64,000 bases of DNA, from NCBI GenBank assembly GCA_963816975.1, contig CAWFMD010000005.1, positions 150,393 to 214,392 on the forward strand, written 5' to 3'. A program made the translations under genes and the position numbers. Positions 16,272 to 27,160 of the stretch are shown here, piece by piece; positions within the stretch are counted from its first letter, which is position 1, and every line of letters begins with the position of its first letter. Under the pieces are notes generated by a model. The model saw only the letters and a list, made by a program, of their open reading frames with translations. It had not been told where the DNA came from and ran no database searches. This DNA is from DASRIA01 sp963816975 (GTDB lineage Bacteria > Actinomycetota > Thermoleophilia > Solirubrobacterales > JBBDJG01).

Positions 16272-17224
16272 AGCACCTGCTGTCGATCGCCGACCTTTCC
16301 CGCTCCGACATCGAGCGCGTGATGACCGTCGCGGAGAGCTTCGCGGAAGTGGTGGAGCGCGACATCAAGAAGGTGCCGACCTTGCGCGGTCGGACCGTGG
16401 TGAACCTGTTCTACGAGGCGAGCACCCGGACCAGCTCCTCCTTCGAGCTGGCCGCGAAGCGGCTGTCGGCGGACGTGGTCAGCGTCCGCTCCTCGGGGTC
16501 GAGCGTCGACAAGGGAGAGTCCCTGCGGGACACGATCGCGACGCTGTCGGCCTACGACCCCGCGGCGATCGTGATCCGGGCGCCCTGGGCGGGTGCGGCC
16601 GACCTCGTCGCGCGCCAGACCTCGGCGTCGGTGGTGAATGCGGGCGACGGCAAGCACGAGCACCCGAGCCAGGCGCTGCTCGACGTGTTCACGCTGCGCC
16701 GTCGGCTGGGCTCGCTCGACGGAGCCTCGATCTGGATCGTGGGCGATGTCCTGCACAGCCGCGTGGCGCGCTCGAACATCCATGCCTTCACGCGCATGGG
16801 TGCGCAGGTCACGGTGTGCGGCCCGCCGACCCTGATCCCTCGCGGCGTGGAGAGCCTCGGATGCGATGTGCGCTACGACCTCGCCGAAGTGGCCGTCGCC
16901 GACGTCGTCTACGCGCTGCGGATGCAGAACGAGCGCATGGGTGACGCGGATTCGTTCGTGCCCTCGCTGCGCGAGTACATCTCCAACTACCAGATCGACA
17001 GCCGCCGGCTGCACCCGCGCCAGCTGCTGATGCACCCCGGACCGGTGAACCGCGGCGTCGAGCTGTCCGCGGAGGTGATCGAGTCGCCCCAGGCGCTGAT
17101 CGTCGATCAGGTCGCCGCCGGGCTGGTCGTGCGGATGGCGATCCTCTACGAGCTGCTGACGGGCAGCGGCCGCGACGGCACCCCCACGGGTGTGCCCACG
17201 CCGCCCGTGGAGCAGCCCGCGTGA
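16268..17224 (+). CDS. pyrB: Aspartate carbamoyltransferase catalytic subunit
   Basis: The 318-residue enzyme joins carbamoyl phosphate and aspartate, the first committed step of pyrimidine synthesis. Carbamoyl-phosphate residues are in STRTSSSFE (about 53-61), with GDGKHEHPSQALLD near 129 and HPGPVNRGVE near 258. No regulatory subunit pyrI is present, as is usual in this phylum. It overlaps pyrR by 4 nt upstream and pyrC by 4 nt downstream, so it is translated as part of a coupled series. Confidence 0.96.
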   Translation: MKHLLSIADLSRSDIERVMTVAESFAEVVERDIKKVPTLRGRTVVNLFYEASTRTSSSFELAAKRLSADVVSVRSSGSSVDKGESLRDTIATLSAYDPAAIVIRAPWAGAADLVARQTSASVVNAGDGKHEHPSQALLDVFTLRRRLGSLDGASIWIVGDVLHSRVARSNIHAFTRMGAQVTVCGPPTLIPRGVESLGCDVRYDLAEVAVADVVYALRMQNERMGDADSFVPSLREYISNYQIDSRRLHPRQLLMHPGPVNRGVELSAEVIESPQALIVDQVAAGLVVRMAILYELLTGSGRDGTPTGVPTPPVEQPA

Positions 17225-18612
17225 GCGCCGCCCGGTTCCCCCGTGTGCGGCTCTGTGCGCGGCCCGCCGATCCGGCGACGCTGCTGATCCGGGGCGCCCG
17301 CCTGCTCGACCCGCGCGCCGGCCTCGACGGCGCCCACGACCTGCTGATCCGCGACGGGGTGATCGCCGAGCTCGGCGCACCCGGCGCGCTCGACACCCCG
17401 CAGGGCGGCGAGCTGGTCGAGGGTGAGGGACAGGTCGTGCTCCCCGGCTTCGTCGACCCCCACGTGCATCTGCGGACGCCGGGGCGGGAGGACGAGGAGG
17501 ATCTCGAGTCGGGGTCCCGCGCGGCCGCCGCGGGGGGCTTCTGCCGCATCCTCGCGATGCCGAACACCGAACCGGTCGTGGACTCCGCCTCCGTGCTGCG
17601 CTCCCTCCAGGAGCGGGCTTCGATGGAGGCCGTGGTGCCGGTCGGCTTCCTGGCCGCGATCACGAAGGGCCAGCGGGGCGCCGAGCTGACCGAGATGATG
17701 GAGCTGGCGCGCGAAGGCGCGGCCGGCTTCAGCGACGACGGGTTCCCGGTGGTCGACGCCCGCCGCCTGCGCCAGGCACTCCAGTACCAGCGGCTGGCCG
17801 GCGGGGTGCTGGCCCTGCACGAGGAGGACCCTGCGCTGTCGGGCCACGGCGCAATGCACGAGGGTGCGATCTCCACGGTCCTGGGGCTCGACGGGATTCC
17901 CTCGATCTCCGAGAGCACGATGGTCGAGCGCGACTCCGAGATCGCGCGCTACGAAGACGGGACCATCCACATCCTGCACGTCTCCGCGGCCGAGTCCGTG
18001 GCCGCCGTGGAGCGGGCGCGGGCGGCCGGCGTGCGCATCACGGCGGAGGTGACGCCGCACCACCTGGTGCTGACCGACGAGGCGGTGACCTCGCTCGACT
18101 CGCGTTTCAAGATGAATCCGCCCTTGCGCTCGGCGGCCGACCGCGAAGCGCTGATCGCGGGCCTGCGCTCCGGCGCGATCGACTGCGTCGCAACCGACCA
18201 CGCGCCCCATTCCAGGGAGGAGAAGGAGGCGCCGTTCGAGGAGGCCCCGATGGGCGTCACCGGCCTCGAGACGGCATTCGCCGTGCTGTACACGGATCTC
18301 GTGCAGCCCGGCGTGCTGACACTCGGCCTGCTGGTCGAGCGGCTGACGGCCGGCGGCGGCCCCTACGGCCTCGGCCCGCCCGCGCTGGAGCAGGGTGCGC
18401 CGGCGAACCTGTGCCTGATCGACCTCGATGCCCGCTGGACCGTGGGCGAGGCCGGATACGAGTCGCGCTCGGAGAACTCCTGCTTCGCGGGCCGCGTGCT
18501 CCAGGGCCGGGTCCTGATGACGCTCGCCGGAGGAGCGGTGGCCTACCGCGAACGCGGCTTTTCGATCCGGCTGGCGGCCGATCCGGGCGTGCGCGCCGGC
18601 GAGAGCGCGTGA
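17221..18612 (+). CDS. pyrC: Dihydroorotase
   Basis: The 463-residue class I dihydroorotase has the metal-binding motif DPHVHLRTPG (about residues 78-87), the MPNTEP loop, later metal histidines in ILHVSAAES and EVTPHHL, and the catalytic aspartate in ATDHAPHS. It closes carbamoyl-aspartate to dihydroorotate. The N-terminus carries about 20 extra residues if the GTG at 17221 (overlapping the pyrB stop as GTGA) is used; the overlap favours this start. It is followed by another 4-base overlap. Confidence 0.94.
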   Translation: MSAARFPRVRLCARPADPATLLIRGARLLDPRAGLDGAHDLLIRDGVIAELGAPGALDTPQGGELVEGEGQVVLPGFVDPHVHLRTPGREDEEDLESGSRAAAAGGFCRILAMPNTEPVVDSASVLRSLQERASMEAVVPVGFLAAITKGQRGAELTEMMELAREGAAGFSDDGFPVVDARRLRQALQYQRLAGGVLALHEEDPALSGHGAMHEGAISTVLGLDGIPSISESTMVERDSEIARYEDGTIHILHVSAAESVAAVERARAAGVRITAEVTPHHLVLTDEAVTSLDSRFKMNPPLRSAADREALIAGLRSGAIDCVATDHAPHSREEKEAPFEEAPMGVTGLETAFAVLYTDLVQPGVLTLGLLVERLTAGGGPYGLGPPALEQGAPANLCLIDLDARWTVGEAGYESRSENSCFAGRVLQGRVLMTLAGGAVAYRERGFSIRLAADPGVRAGESA

Positions 18613-19151
18613 AGCTCGACCGCGCGCGCGCGGCGCTCGTGGTCGTGGACGTCCAGGAGGCGTTCCGCCGGGCTGTGCTCGACTTCGAGCAGGTCGCGGC
18701 GAGCGTGTCGGTGCTGGTCCGCGGCGCGCGCGTGCTGGGCCTGCCCGCGCTCGTCACCGAGCAGTACCCCGACGGGCTCGGTCACACGGTCCCGGAGATC
18801 GCCGAGCATCTCGCCGGCGTGGAGCCGATCGTGAAGGTCTGCTTCAGCGCGGTGCAGGCCGACGGCTTCTCCCGCGCGCTGCAGGCCACGCGCTGCGACC
18901 AGGTGCTGCTGTGTGGCATCGAGGCCCACGTGTGCGTGAATCAGACGGCCGAGGACCTGCTCGCCGAAGGGGTCGAGGTGCACGTCGTCCAGGACGCTGT
19001 CAGCTCGCGCACCGCCGCCAACCGGGCGCTCGGCCTGCACAAGATGGAGCGCGCGGGCGCCACGGTGACGAGTGTCGAGACCGCGTTGTTCGAGTTGCTG
19101 CGACAGGCCGGCACTCCCGAGTTCAAGGAAGTGCAGGCGCTGGTCAAGTGA
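18609..19151 (+). CDS. Isochorismatase-like hydrolase within the pyrimidine operon
   Basis: The 180-residue cysteine hydrolase has the superfamily catalytic triad: aspartate in VVVDVQEAF (about residue 13), lysine in PIVKVCFSA (about 79), and cysteine in EAHVCVNQT (about 113). Relatives include nicotinamidases, ureidoacrylate hydrolase RutB and YcaC-like proteins. The GTG start at 18609 overlaps the pyrC stop (GTGA), so it belongs to the operon, but it is not a step in UMP synthesis. A salvage or degradation role on a pyrimidine- or amide-type substrate is conjecture. Confidence 0.85.
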   Translation: MKLDRARAALVVVDVQEAFRRAVLDFEQVAASVSVLVRGARVLGLPALVTEQYPDGLGHTVPEIAEHLAGVEPIVKVCFSAVQADGFSRALQATRCDQVLLCGIEAHVCVNQTAEDLLAEGVEVHVVQDAVSSRTAANRALGLHKMERAGATVTSVETALFELLRQAGTPEFKEVQALVK

Positions 19152-19153
19152 AA

Positions 19154-19179
19154 CGGCGATTCTTTAGCCAGAATCGCCG
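19154..19179 (+). repeat. Stem-loop between isochorismatase-like gene and carA
   Basis: CGGCGATTC (19154-19162) and GAATCGCCG (19171-19179) form a perfect 9-bp stem with an 8-nt loop. No T-run follows, so a full terminator is unlikely. It may be an mRNA processing or stability element dividing pyrB-C from carA-B. Confidence 0.6.
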
Positions 19180-19203
19180 GTCTCCGGCGGAACGGAGCAG
19201 CAG

Positions 19204-20314
19204 ATGACCGCCGCTTACGTCCTGCTCGAGGACGGGACCCGCCTCGACGGCGAGGCGGTGGGTGCAACCGGCCCCGCGCTCGGCGAGGTCGTGTTCAACA
19301 CGGCCATGACCGGCTACCAGGAGGCGGTCACCGATCCCTCCTACGCCGGCCAGGTGATCACCTTCACCTATCCGCTGATCGGGAACTACGGCGCTTGGGC
19401 GGACGTCGGTGAGTCGGATCGCCCGCACGCGCGCGCGGTCATCATGCGGGAGGCGATCGAGGCGGCGCCGCCGGGGTCGGAGGGTTCCTGGCCGGCGTGG
19501 CTCGCCCGGCACGGCGTCGCGGGCGTGAGCGGGGTCGACACCCGCGGGCTGGTGCGGCACATCCGCGACCAGGGCGCGATGCGGGGCGGCGTCTTTCCCG
19601 GCGACACGCCGGTCGCCGAGGCGCGCGGCCTGATCGAGCGGGAGCCCTCGATGCTGGGCCTCGACCTGGCGCGCGAGGTCACACCGGGCGCGCCGCTCGT
19701 CGTGGGCGCGGGCGGCGCCGGCCCCCGCGTGGCCGCCCTGGACACGGGCATCAAGTCGTCGATCGTGCGCAACCTCGAGCAGCGCGGGGTGCGGCTCACG
19801 CTGCTGCCCTGCACGACCTCCGCGGCGGAGGTGCGCGACCACGATCCCGACGCCGTGTTCCTGGCCAACGGCCCCGGTGACCCGGCAGCGCTCGACTACG
19901 TGGTCGCGACCGTGCGGGAGCTGGTCGGGGAGGTCCCCGTCTTCGGCATCTGCCTCGGCCACCAGCTGCTGTGCCGGGCGGTCGGCCTGGAGACCTTCAA
20001 GCTGCGCTTCGGCCACCGCGGCGCGAATCACCCGGTCAAGGATCTCGACACCGGCAAGATCGAGATCACGGCTCAGAACCACGGTTTCGCCGTGGTCGGG
20101 CCGGGGGGTGAGCACACCGTCGAGGGCGACGAGCCGGTCCGCTGGGAGACCGACTTCGGCGCCGCCGAGCTGTCGCACGTGAACCTCTACGACCGCACGG
20201 TCGAGGGGCTGGTCCTGAAGGACGTCCCGGGCGCGTGCGTGCAGTACCACCCGGAGGCCGGGCCGGGCCCCCACGACTCCCTGTATCTGTTCGACCGCTT
20301 CCTGAACCTGATCA

Positions 20315-20322
<8 letters not shown>
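19204..20322 (+). CDS. carA: Carbamoyl-phosphate synthase small (glutaminase) subunit
   Basis: The 372-residue subunit releases ammonia from glutamine for CarB. It has the N-terminal CPSase domain (VLLEDGTRLDGEAVG, FNTAMTGYQE) and a C-terminal class I amidotransferase domain with the nucleophile cysteine in GICLGHQ (about residue 250) and the HPEAGPGPHDS histidine-glutamate pair. ATG at 19204 is preceded by GGAGCAG. The carB GTG start lies inside its last codons (8-nt overlap), which ties synthesis of the two subunits together. Confidence 0.96.
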
Positions 20323-23526
<3,204 letters not shown>

Positions 23527-23530
<4 letters not shown>

Positions 23531-24360
23531 GCGTCGAGCTCGAACCGGGCCTCGCCGCGCCCGAACACGGCCCACGCACCCTCGCGCCGTTCGGCCGCCG
23601 CACATGCGCGGTGGTGGGCAACGAGCGGATCGGGCCCTACGACCTGATCGCCCTCCACGACGAGACCGGCCCGGCCCCGCTGGCCGGCCAGTTCTACATG
23701 CTGTGCACGACGCGCGGCTGGGGCGGACCCGGCGGTCGCCCGCACGTCGGCAGGGCGTTCTCCGTGTGCCGTGCGCGGGAGGGCCGGCTCGAGTTCCTCC
23801 TGGAGGCGATCGGCCCCGGCACGCAGCGGCTCGGCCGGCTCGCTCCGGGTGAGGACGCCTGGGTGGTCGGCCCGCTCGGCATCGGCTTCCGCGAACCTGC
23901 GCCCGGCGTGCGCCCGCTGCTGGTGGGCGGCGGCATCGGCATCGCGCCCCTCGTGATCTGGGCGGAGGCGCTGCGCGCCGCCGGAGTGCCGGCGCCGGCG
24001 CTGCTGGGGTTTCGCGACGGCGCCTGCGCCGAGGCTGCGTCCTTGCTCGGGGGCGAGACCGTGGTGGCGACCGATGACGGCACTGGCCCCGGCCACCACG
24101 GCCTGGTCACCGATCTGCTCGAGCAGCGCCTGTCGCCCGGCGACGAGGTCTATGCGTGCGGGCCCCCGCCGATGCTCGAGGCCGTGCGACGGATCTGTGC
24201 GGCGCGCTCCGTTCCGGGCCAGTTGGCGCTGGAGGCCGGCATGGCCTGCGGGTTCGGGGCCTGCTACGGCTGCGTGGTGCGCACCCGGCACGGCTACCGG
24301 CGGCTCTGCGTGGACGGTCCCGTGGTGCCGGCGGCGGATCTCGCCGAGGGCTGGGAATGA
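23527..24360 (+). CDS. pyrK: Dihydroorotate dehydrogenase electron-transfer subunit
   Basis: The 277-residue iron-sulfur flavoprotein passes electrons from PyrD to NAD+. It has an FAD-binding barrel (GRAFSVCRA), an NAD-binding domain with LLVGGGIGIAPL, and a C-terminal [2Fe-2S] site in CGFGACYGC followed by a fourth cysteine in RRLCVDGP. The GTG start at 23527 overlaps the carB stop (GTGA). About 25 residues precede the conserved domain. Its presence defines a class 1B dehydrogenase, unlike the quinone-linked class 2 enzyme of mycobacteria. Confidence 0.92.
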
Positions 24361-25271
24361 GCGTCGCCGCCCCGCCCAGGGGCCTCGCGGTCGATCTCGC
24401 CGGGCTGCGCCTGGCCCATCCGGTCCTGAACGGCTCCGGCACGTGGGACGCGATCGCCGCCATCCGCACGTTCGGGGCGGGCGCCCGCGAGCAGATCCCA
24501 TTCGCGGCCTTTGTCTCCAAGACCATCACGCTGGCCCCCCGCGGCGGAAACGCTCCGCCCCGCCTGTGGGAGACCCCGGCCGGTCTGATCAACTCGATCG
24601 GGCTCCCGAACAAGGGCCTCGACGGGTTCGTCGCCCGCGATCTGCCCGAGCTTGCCACCCTGCCGGTCCCCTTGGTCGTGAGCGTCGCGGGGTTCAGCCA
24701 CGACGAGTTCGCCGCACTCGTCGAGGGGGTGGCGAACCGCGCCGAGGTGGCCGCCGTCGAGCTGAACGTCTCGTGCCCGAACGTCAAGTCCGGCTGTGTG
24801 ATCGGGAGCGAGCGGGGCGAGATGGCTGCTCTCATGTCCCGCGTGCGAACGCTGACCGCGAAACCGCTGATCGTGAAGCTGACACCGAATGTCTCGGATG
24901 TGGGGCCGATCGCGCAAGCGGCCCAGGACGGCGGCGCGAACGCCCTGTCGTTGATCAACACACTGCGCGCGACCGCGATTCATCCCCGTACCGGGAAGTC
25001 GTGGCTGGGCGCGGGTCATGGCGGCCTGTCCGGTCCCGCGGTGCGGCCCGTCGCACTCGCATTGACCGCGCAGGTGGCCGCGTGCACGCAGCTGCCGATC
25101 GTGGGGATGGGCGGCATCCAGAGCGGACGTGACGCACTCGACTTCCTGCATGCGGGCGCGACGTGCGTCGCGGTCGGCACGGAGAGCTTTCGCGATCCGC
25201 GTGCCGCCGCGCGTGTGCGTGACGAGCTCGCACGCCTGCTCGAAAGCGAAACGAACCGCTCGTTGCGATAG
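24357..25271 (+). CDS. pyrD: Dihydroorotate dehydrogenase, class 1B catalytic subunit
   Basis: The 304-residue FMN TIM-barrel enzyme oxidises dihydroorotate to orotate. It has the class 1B N-terminus (VDLAGLRLAHPVLNGSGT), the catalytic cysteine in NVSCPNVKSG (about residue 142), and the FMN phosphate site GMGGIQSGRDALDF. There is no membrane-anchoring helix. The ATG at 24357 overlaps pyrK (ATGA). It ends the operon as seen here; pyrE and pyrF, the last two steps, are not in the window. Confidence 0.94.
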   Translation: MSVAAPPRGLAVDLAGLRLAHPVLNGSGTWDAIAAIRTFGAGAREQIPFAAFVSKTITLAPRGGNAPPRLWETPAGLINSIGLPNKGLDGFVARDLPELATLPVPLVVSVAGFSHDEFAALVEGVANRAEVAAVELNVSCPNVKSGCVIGSERGEMAALMSRVRTLTAKPLIVKLTPNVSDVGPIAQAAQDGGANALSLINTLRATAIHPRTGKSWLGAGHGGLSGPAVRPVALALTAQVAACTQLPIVGMGGIQSGRDALDFLHAGATCVAVGTESFRDPRAAARVRDELARLLESETNRSLR

Positions 25272-25313
25272 CAGGTTTCGGCACCGGCTGTCGGCACGTT
25301 TCGGCAGCCTGCA
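25272..25313 (+). repeat. Three CGGCA-containing direct repeats inside an inverted repeat
   Basis: TTTCGGCAC (25277), TGTCGGCAC (25290) and TTTCGGCAG (25300) follow one another and are flanked by GCAGG (25272-25276) and CCTGC (25309-25313). A run of eight T residues lies further on near 25335. The region could hold the end of the pyr transcript or protein-binding sites above the mihF promoter; nothing decides between these. Confidence 0.35.
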
Positions 25314-25354
25314 CCCTTGTATTTATTTGCGACATTTTTTTTCGGGGTCGGCGG

Positions 25355-25382
25355 TTGCGAGTCGCGAGGCCGTGCGTATAAT
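25355..25382 (+). promoter_or_regulatory. Consensus-like promoter of mihF
   Basis: TTGCGA (25355-25360) and a perfect TATAAT (25377-25382) are separated by 16 nt. Transcription should start near 25389, only one or two bases before the ATG at 25391, so the mRNA would be essentially leaderless. Confidence 0.8.
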
Positions 25383-25390
25383 CGCCGCCC

Positions 25391-25726
25391 ATGCCCGCCG
25401 CGACGAAGTCTGCCTCCACAGCCCCCGAGCGCTCGCTGGCCCAGAGGATGGAGGCGCTGAACGAGGCGAATCGCATCAGGACCGAGCGGGCGAAGCTGAA
25501 GCGCAAGCTCAAGGACGGCGCAGCGAACGTCGCAGTTCTGCTGCGTGATCCACCCGACTACGTTCTCACCGCAAAGGTCTCCGACATGCTGCTGGCCGTT
25601 CCCAAGTACGGCCACGTCAAGGTCAACAAGATCCTGGCTCAGTGCCGGATCTCGCCGAGCAAGACGATCGGCGGACTTTCGGAGCGCCAGCGCCGTGAGC
25701 TCATCGGACACCTCATCAAGCGATAG
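25391..25726 (+). CDS. mihF: Actinobacterial integration host factor (mIHF)
   Basis: The 111-residue protein is a nucleoid-associated DNA-binding protein found across actinobacteria. The core RTERAKLKRKLKDGAANVAVLL, a helix-two-turn-helix in the middle, and the C-terminal IGGLSERQRRELIGHL are characteristic. It bends DNA and influences replication, transcription and phage integration. There is no ribosome site before the ATG, consistent with a leaderless mRNA from the TATAAT promoter at 25377. gmk begins inside its last 32 nt, a conserved neighbourhood in actinobacteria. Confidence 0.95.
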   Translation: MPAATKSASTAPERSLAQRMEALNEANRIRTERAKLKRKLKDGAANVAVLLRDPPDYVLTAKVSDMLLAVPKYGHVKVNKILAQCRISPSKTIGGLSERQRRELIGHLIKR

Positions 25727-26288
25727 CCCCGGCGGGCGGCTGTTCGTCATCACCGGCCCGTCCGGGGTCGGGAAGGGGACGCTGATCGCGCGGCTGCTGA
25801 GCCAGGTCCCCGAACTGGAGCTGTCGGTATCGGCCACCACGCGCAGCCCGCGCGAGTCGGAGCGCGACGGCGTCCACTACCACTTCATGGACGACCAAGA
25901 GTTCGAGCGGCGGGTCGCGGCCCGGGAGTTCATCGAGCACGCGGGGTACGCCAACCACCGCTACGGGACGCTGCGCTCCGAGGTCGACCCCCGGCTGGCC
26001 GCGGGCCGCAGCGTGGTGCTGGAGATCGAGCTGCAGGGCGCCCGCCAGATTCGCGAGACGGTGCCGGACGCCGTCCAGGTGTTCATCGCGCCACCGTCGC
26101 CGGCGGACCTGCGCCGCCGGCTCGAGGGGCGCGGGACCGACAGTCCCGAGCAGATCTCCCGCCGGCTGGAGGTCGCGCAGCAGGAGCTGGGGGCGCGGGG
26201 CGAGTTCGGCCATGTGGTCGAAAACGATGATCTGGATCGCGCTGCGAGCGAGCTCGCGGCGCTCGTGCGCTCTCATCTGGAGTCCTAG
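25695..26288 (+). CDS. gmk: Guanylate kinase
   Basis: The 197-residue enzyme phosphorylates GMP to GDP. The P-loop GPSGVGKGT is at about residues 22-30, the GMP-binding segment SATTRSPRESERDGVHYHF follows, and ALEIELQG-type residues (VVLEIELQGARQI) bind substrate. The GTG start at 25695 lies within mihF, with GGAGCG about 8 nt upstream; the first 15 residues are serine-rich and non-conserved, so a slightly later start cannot be excluded. Confidence 0.92.
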   Translation: MSSSDTSSSDSPGGRLFVITGPSGVGKGTLIARLLSQVPELELSVSATTRSPRESERDGVHYHFMDDQEFERRVAAREFIEHAGYANHRYGTLRSEVDPRLAAGRSVVLEIELQGARQIRETVPDAVQVFIAPPSPADLRRRLEGRGTDSPEQISRRLEVAQQELGARGEFGHVVENDDLDRAASELAALVRSHLES

Positions 26289-26568
26289 CGCGGCCCGTCC
26301 GAAGGGGCGCTCGGTTCGGCAAGAGGCAGCGTCCACGGCGCGCCCTCTCGGCGCTCGGGCCGAGTCCGCGAAATGACTCTCTCCTGACTCGATCGGCGGG
26401 AGGCTCGACACGTTTTCGCGGCGGCCCGTTCGGGTGATGCAACCTAATCGCCTATATGGCGGCTAACGTGCACCACCCGTTCTGGGCACCTCGCTGATTG
26501 CGGCTCGCCGTGCGCAGTTTGGAATGCAACCGCGACGACTCTCCCGACGCGATCCGGGTGCCGACGGC
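26289..26568 (+). other. Intergenic region with no recognisable feature
   Basis: Between gmk and the small minus-strand frame I find no convincing reading frame, tRNA, repeat or promoter. The composition is less GC-rich than its neighbours in places (CGCCTATATGGCGG near 26450), which may mark regulatory DNA. Confidence 0.4.
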
Positions 26569-26739
26569 TTAGGAACCCGTTTTGGAATCCACCGGCAAGC
26601 GCCAGACGATCCATGTGGCGACCAAGATGCCAAACAGCGCCGCGCCGACGAACAGCTTGAACGGGAAGCCGAAGATCAGGCCCATAAGGAGTCCCCACGA
26701 TGTCGCGAGGCCAATAGCGAGCAGCAGCCATGCAAGCAC
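26569..26739 (-). CDS. 56-residue two-span membrane protein
   Basis: On the minus strand GTG at 26739 opens 56 residues with two hydrophobic stretches (LAWLLLAIGLATSWGLLMGL and, after FGFPFK, LFVGAALFGILVATWIVW) and a polar end (RLPVDSKTGS). ACGAGGCC before the GTG is a weak ribosome site; an upstream in-frame TTG is a possible longer start. The amphipathic pattern and hairpin topology argue for a genuine small membrane protein. No family recognised. Confidence 0.45.
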   Translation of the reverse strand: MLAWLLLAIGLATSWGLLMGLIFGFPFKLFVGAALFGILVATWIVWRLPVDSKTGS

Positions 26740-26859
26740 AGGCCTCGTTATAGCCCCTGACCCCAGGAGGACCAAATGCAAACTGGCCCACCGGTGCGCG
26801 GCGGGGCCGGGTAACCCCTCAGCTAGAATGGCCTGCCCCGGCCGACCACAGGAGGACTC

Positions 26860-27093
26860 TTGATCCACCCCCGCATCGACAACCTGCTCGACCACGTCGA
26901 CTCGCATTACGCGGCCGTCATCGTGGCGGCGAAGCGGGCGCGGCAGATCAACAACTACTACCACACGCTCGGTGAGGGAGTATTCGAGGAATTCCCGCCG
27001 CCGATGGTGGACACGCCCTCCAAGAACTATCTGACGATCGCGCTCGAAGAGGTCGCGCAGGGGAAGATCAACTCGCGCTACCGTGGTGTCTAG
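26860..27093 (+). CDS. rpoZ: RNA polymerase omega subunit
   Basis: The 77-residue omega has the usual N-terminus (IHPRIDNLLDHVDSHYAAVIVAAKRARQINNYY), matching the helix that clamps the beta-prime C-terminus and helps assemble RNA polymerase. The TTG start at 26860 has a strong AGGAGG eight bases upstream. TAGAAT at 26824-26829 is a candidate -10. The position between gmk and coaBC matches the common bacterial order gmk-rpoZ-coaBC. Confidence 0.95.
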   Translation: MIHPRIDNLLDHVDSHYAAVIVAAKRARQINNYYHTLGEGVFEEFPPPMVDTPSKNYLTIALEEVAQGKINSRYRGV

Positions 27094-27108
27094 GCACAGC
27101 GCCTAGAC
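27088..27108 (+). repeat. Stem-loop at the rpoZ stop codon
   Basis: GTCTAGGC (27088-27095) pairs with GCCTAGAC (27101-27108) over a 5-nt loop; the rpoZ TAG lies in the stem. There is no T-run, so it may slow decay or weakly terminate. Confidence 0.55.
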
Positions 27109-27160
27109 AGGCCATAATGAAAACGCCGGTCGGCGTGGACCGGTGAGAAGCGGGTAGCGA

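Noticed and set aside
26289..26568. Possible additional gene in the gmk-rpoZ gap
   Set aside because: Open frames here are short, arginine-rich and lack plausible starts; only the 56-residue hydrophobic frame further on looks coding.
27113..27118. CATAAT as a -10 element for coaBC
   Set aside because: No -35 element at suitable spacing, and it lies directly after the rpoZ hairpin; too weak to list.
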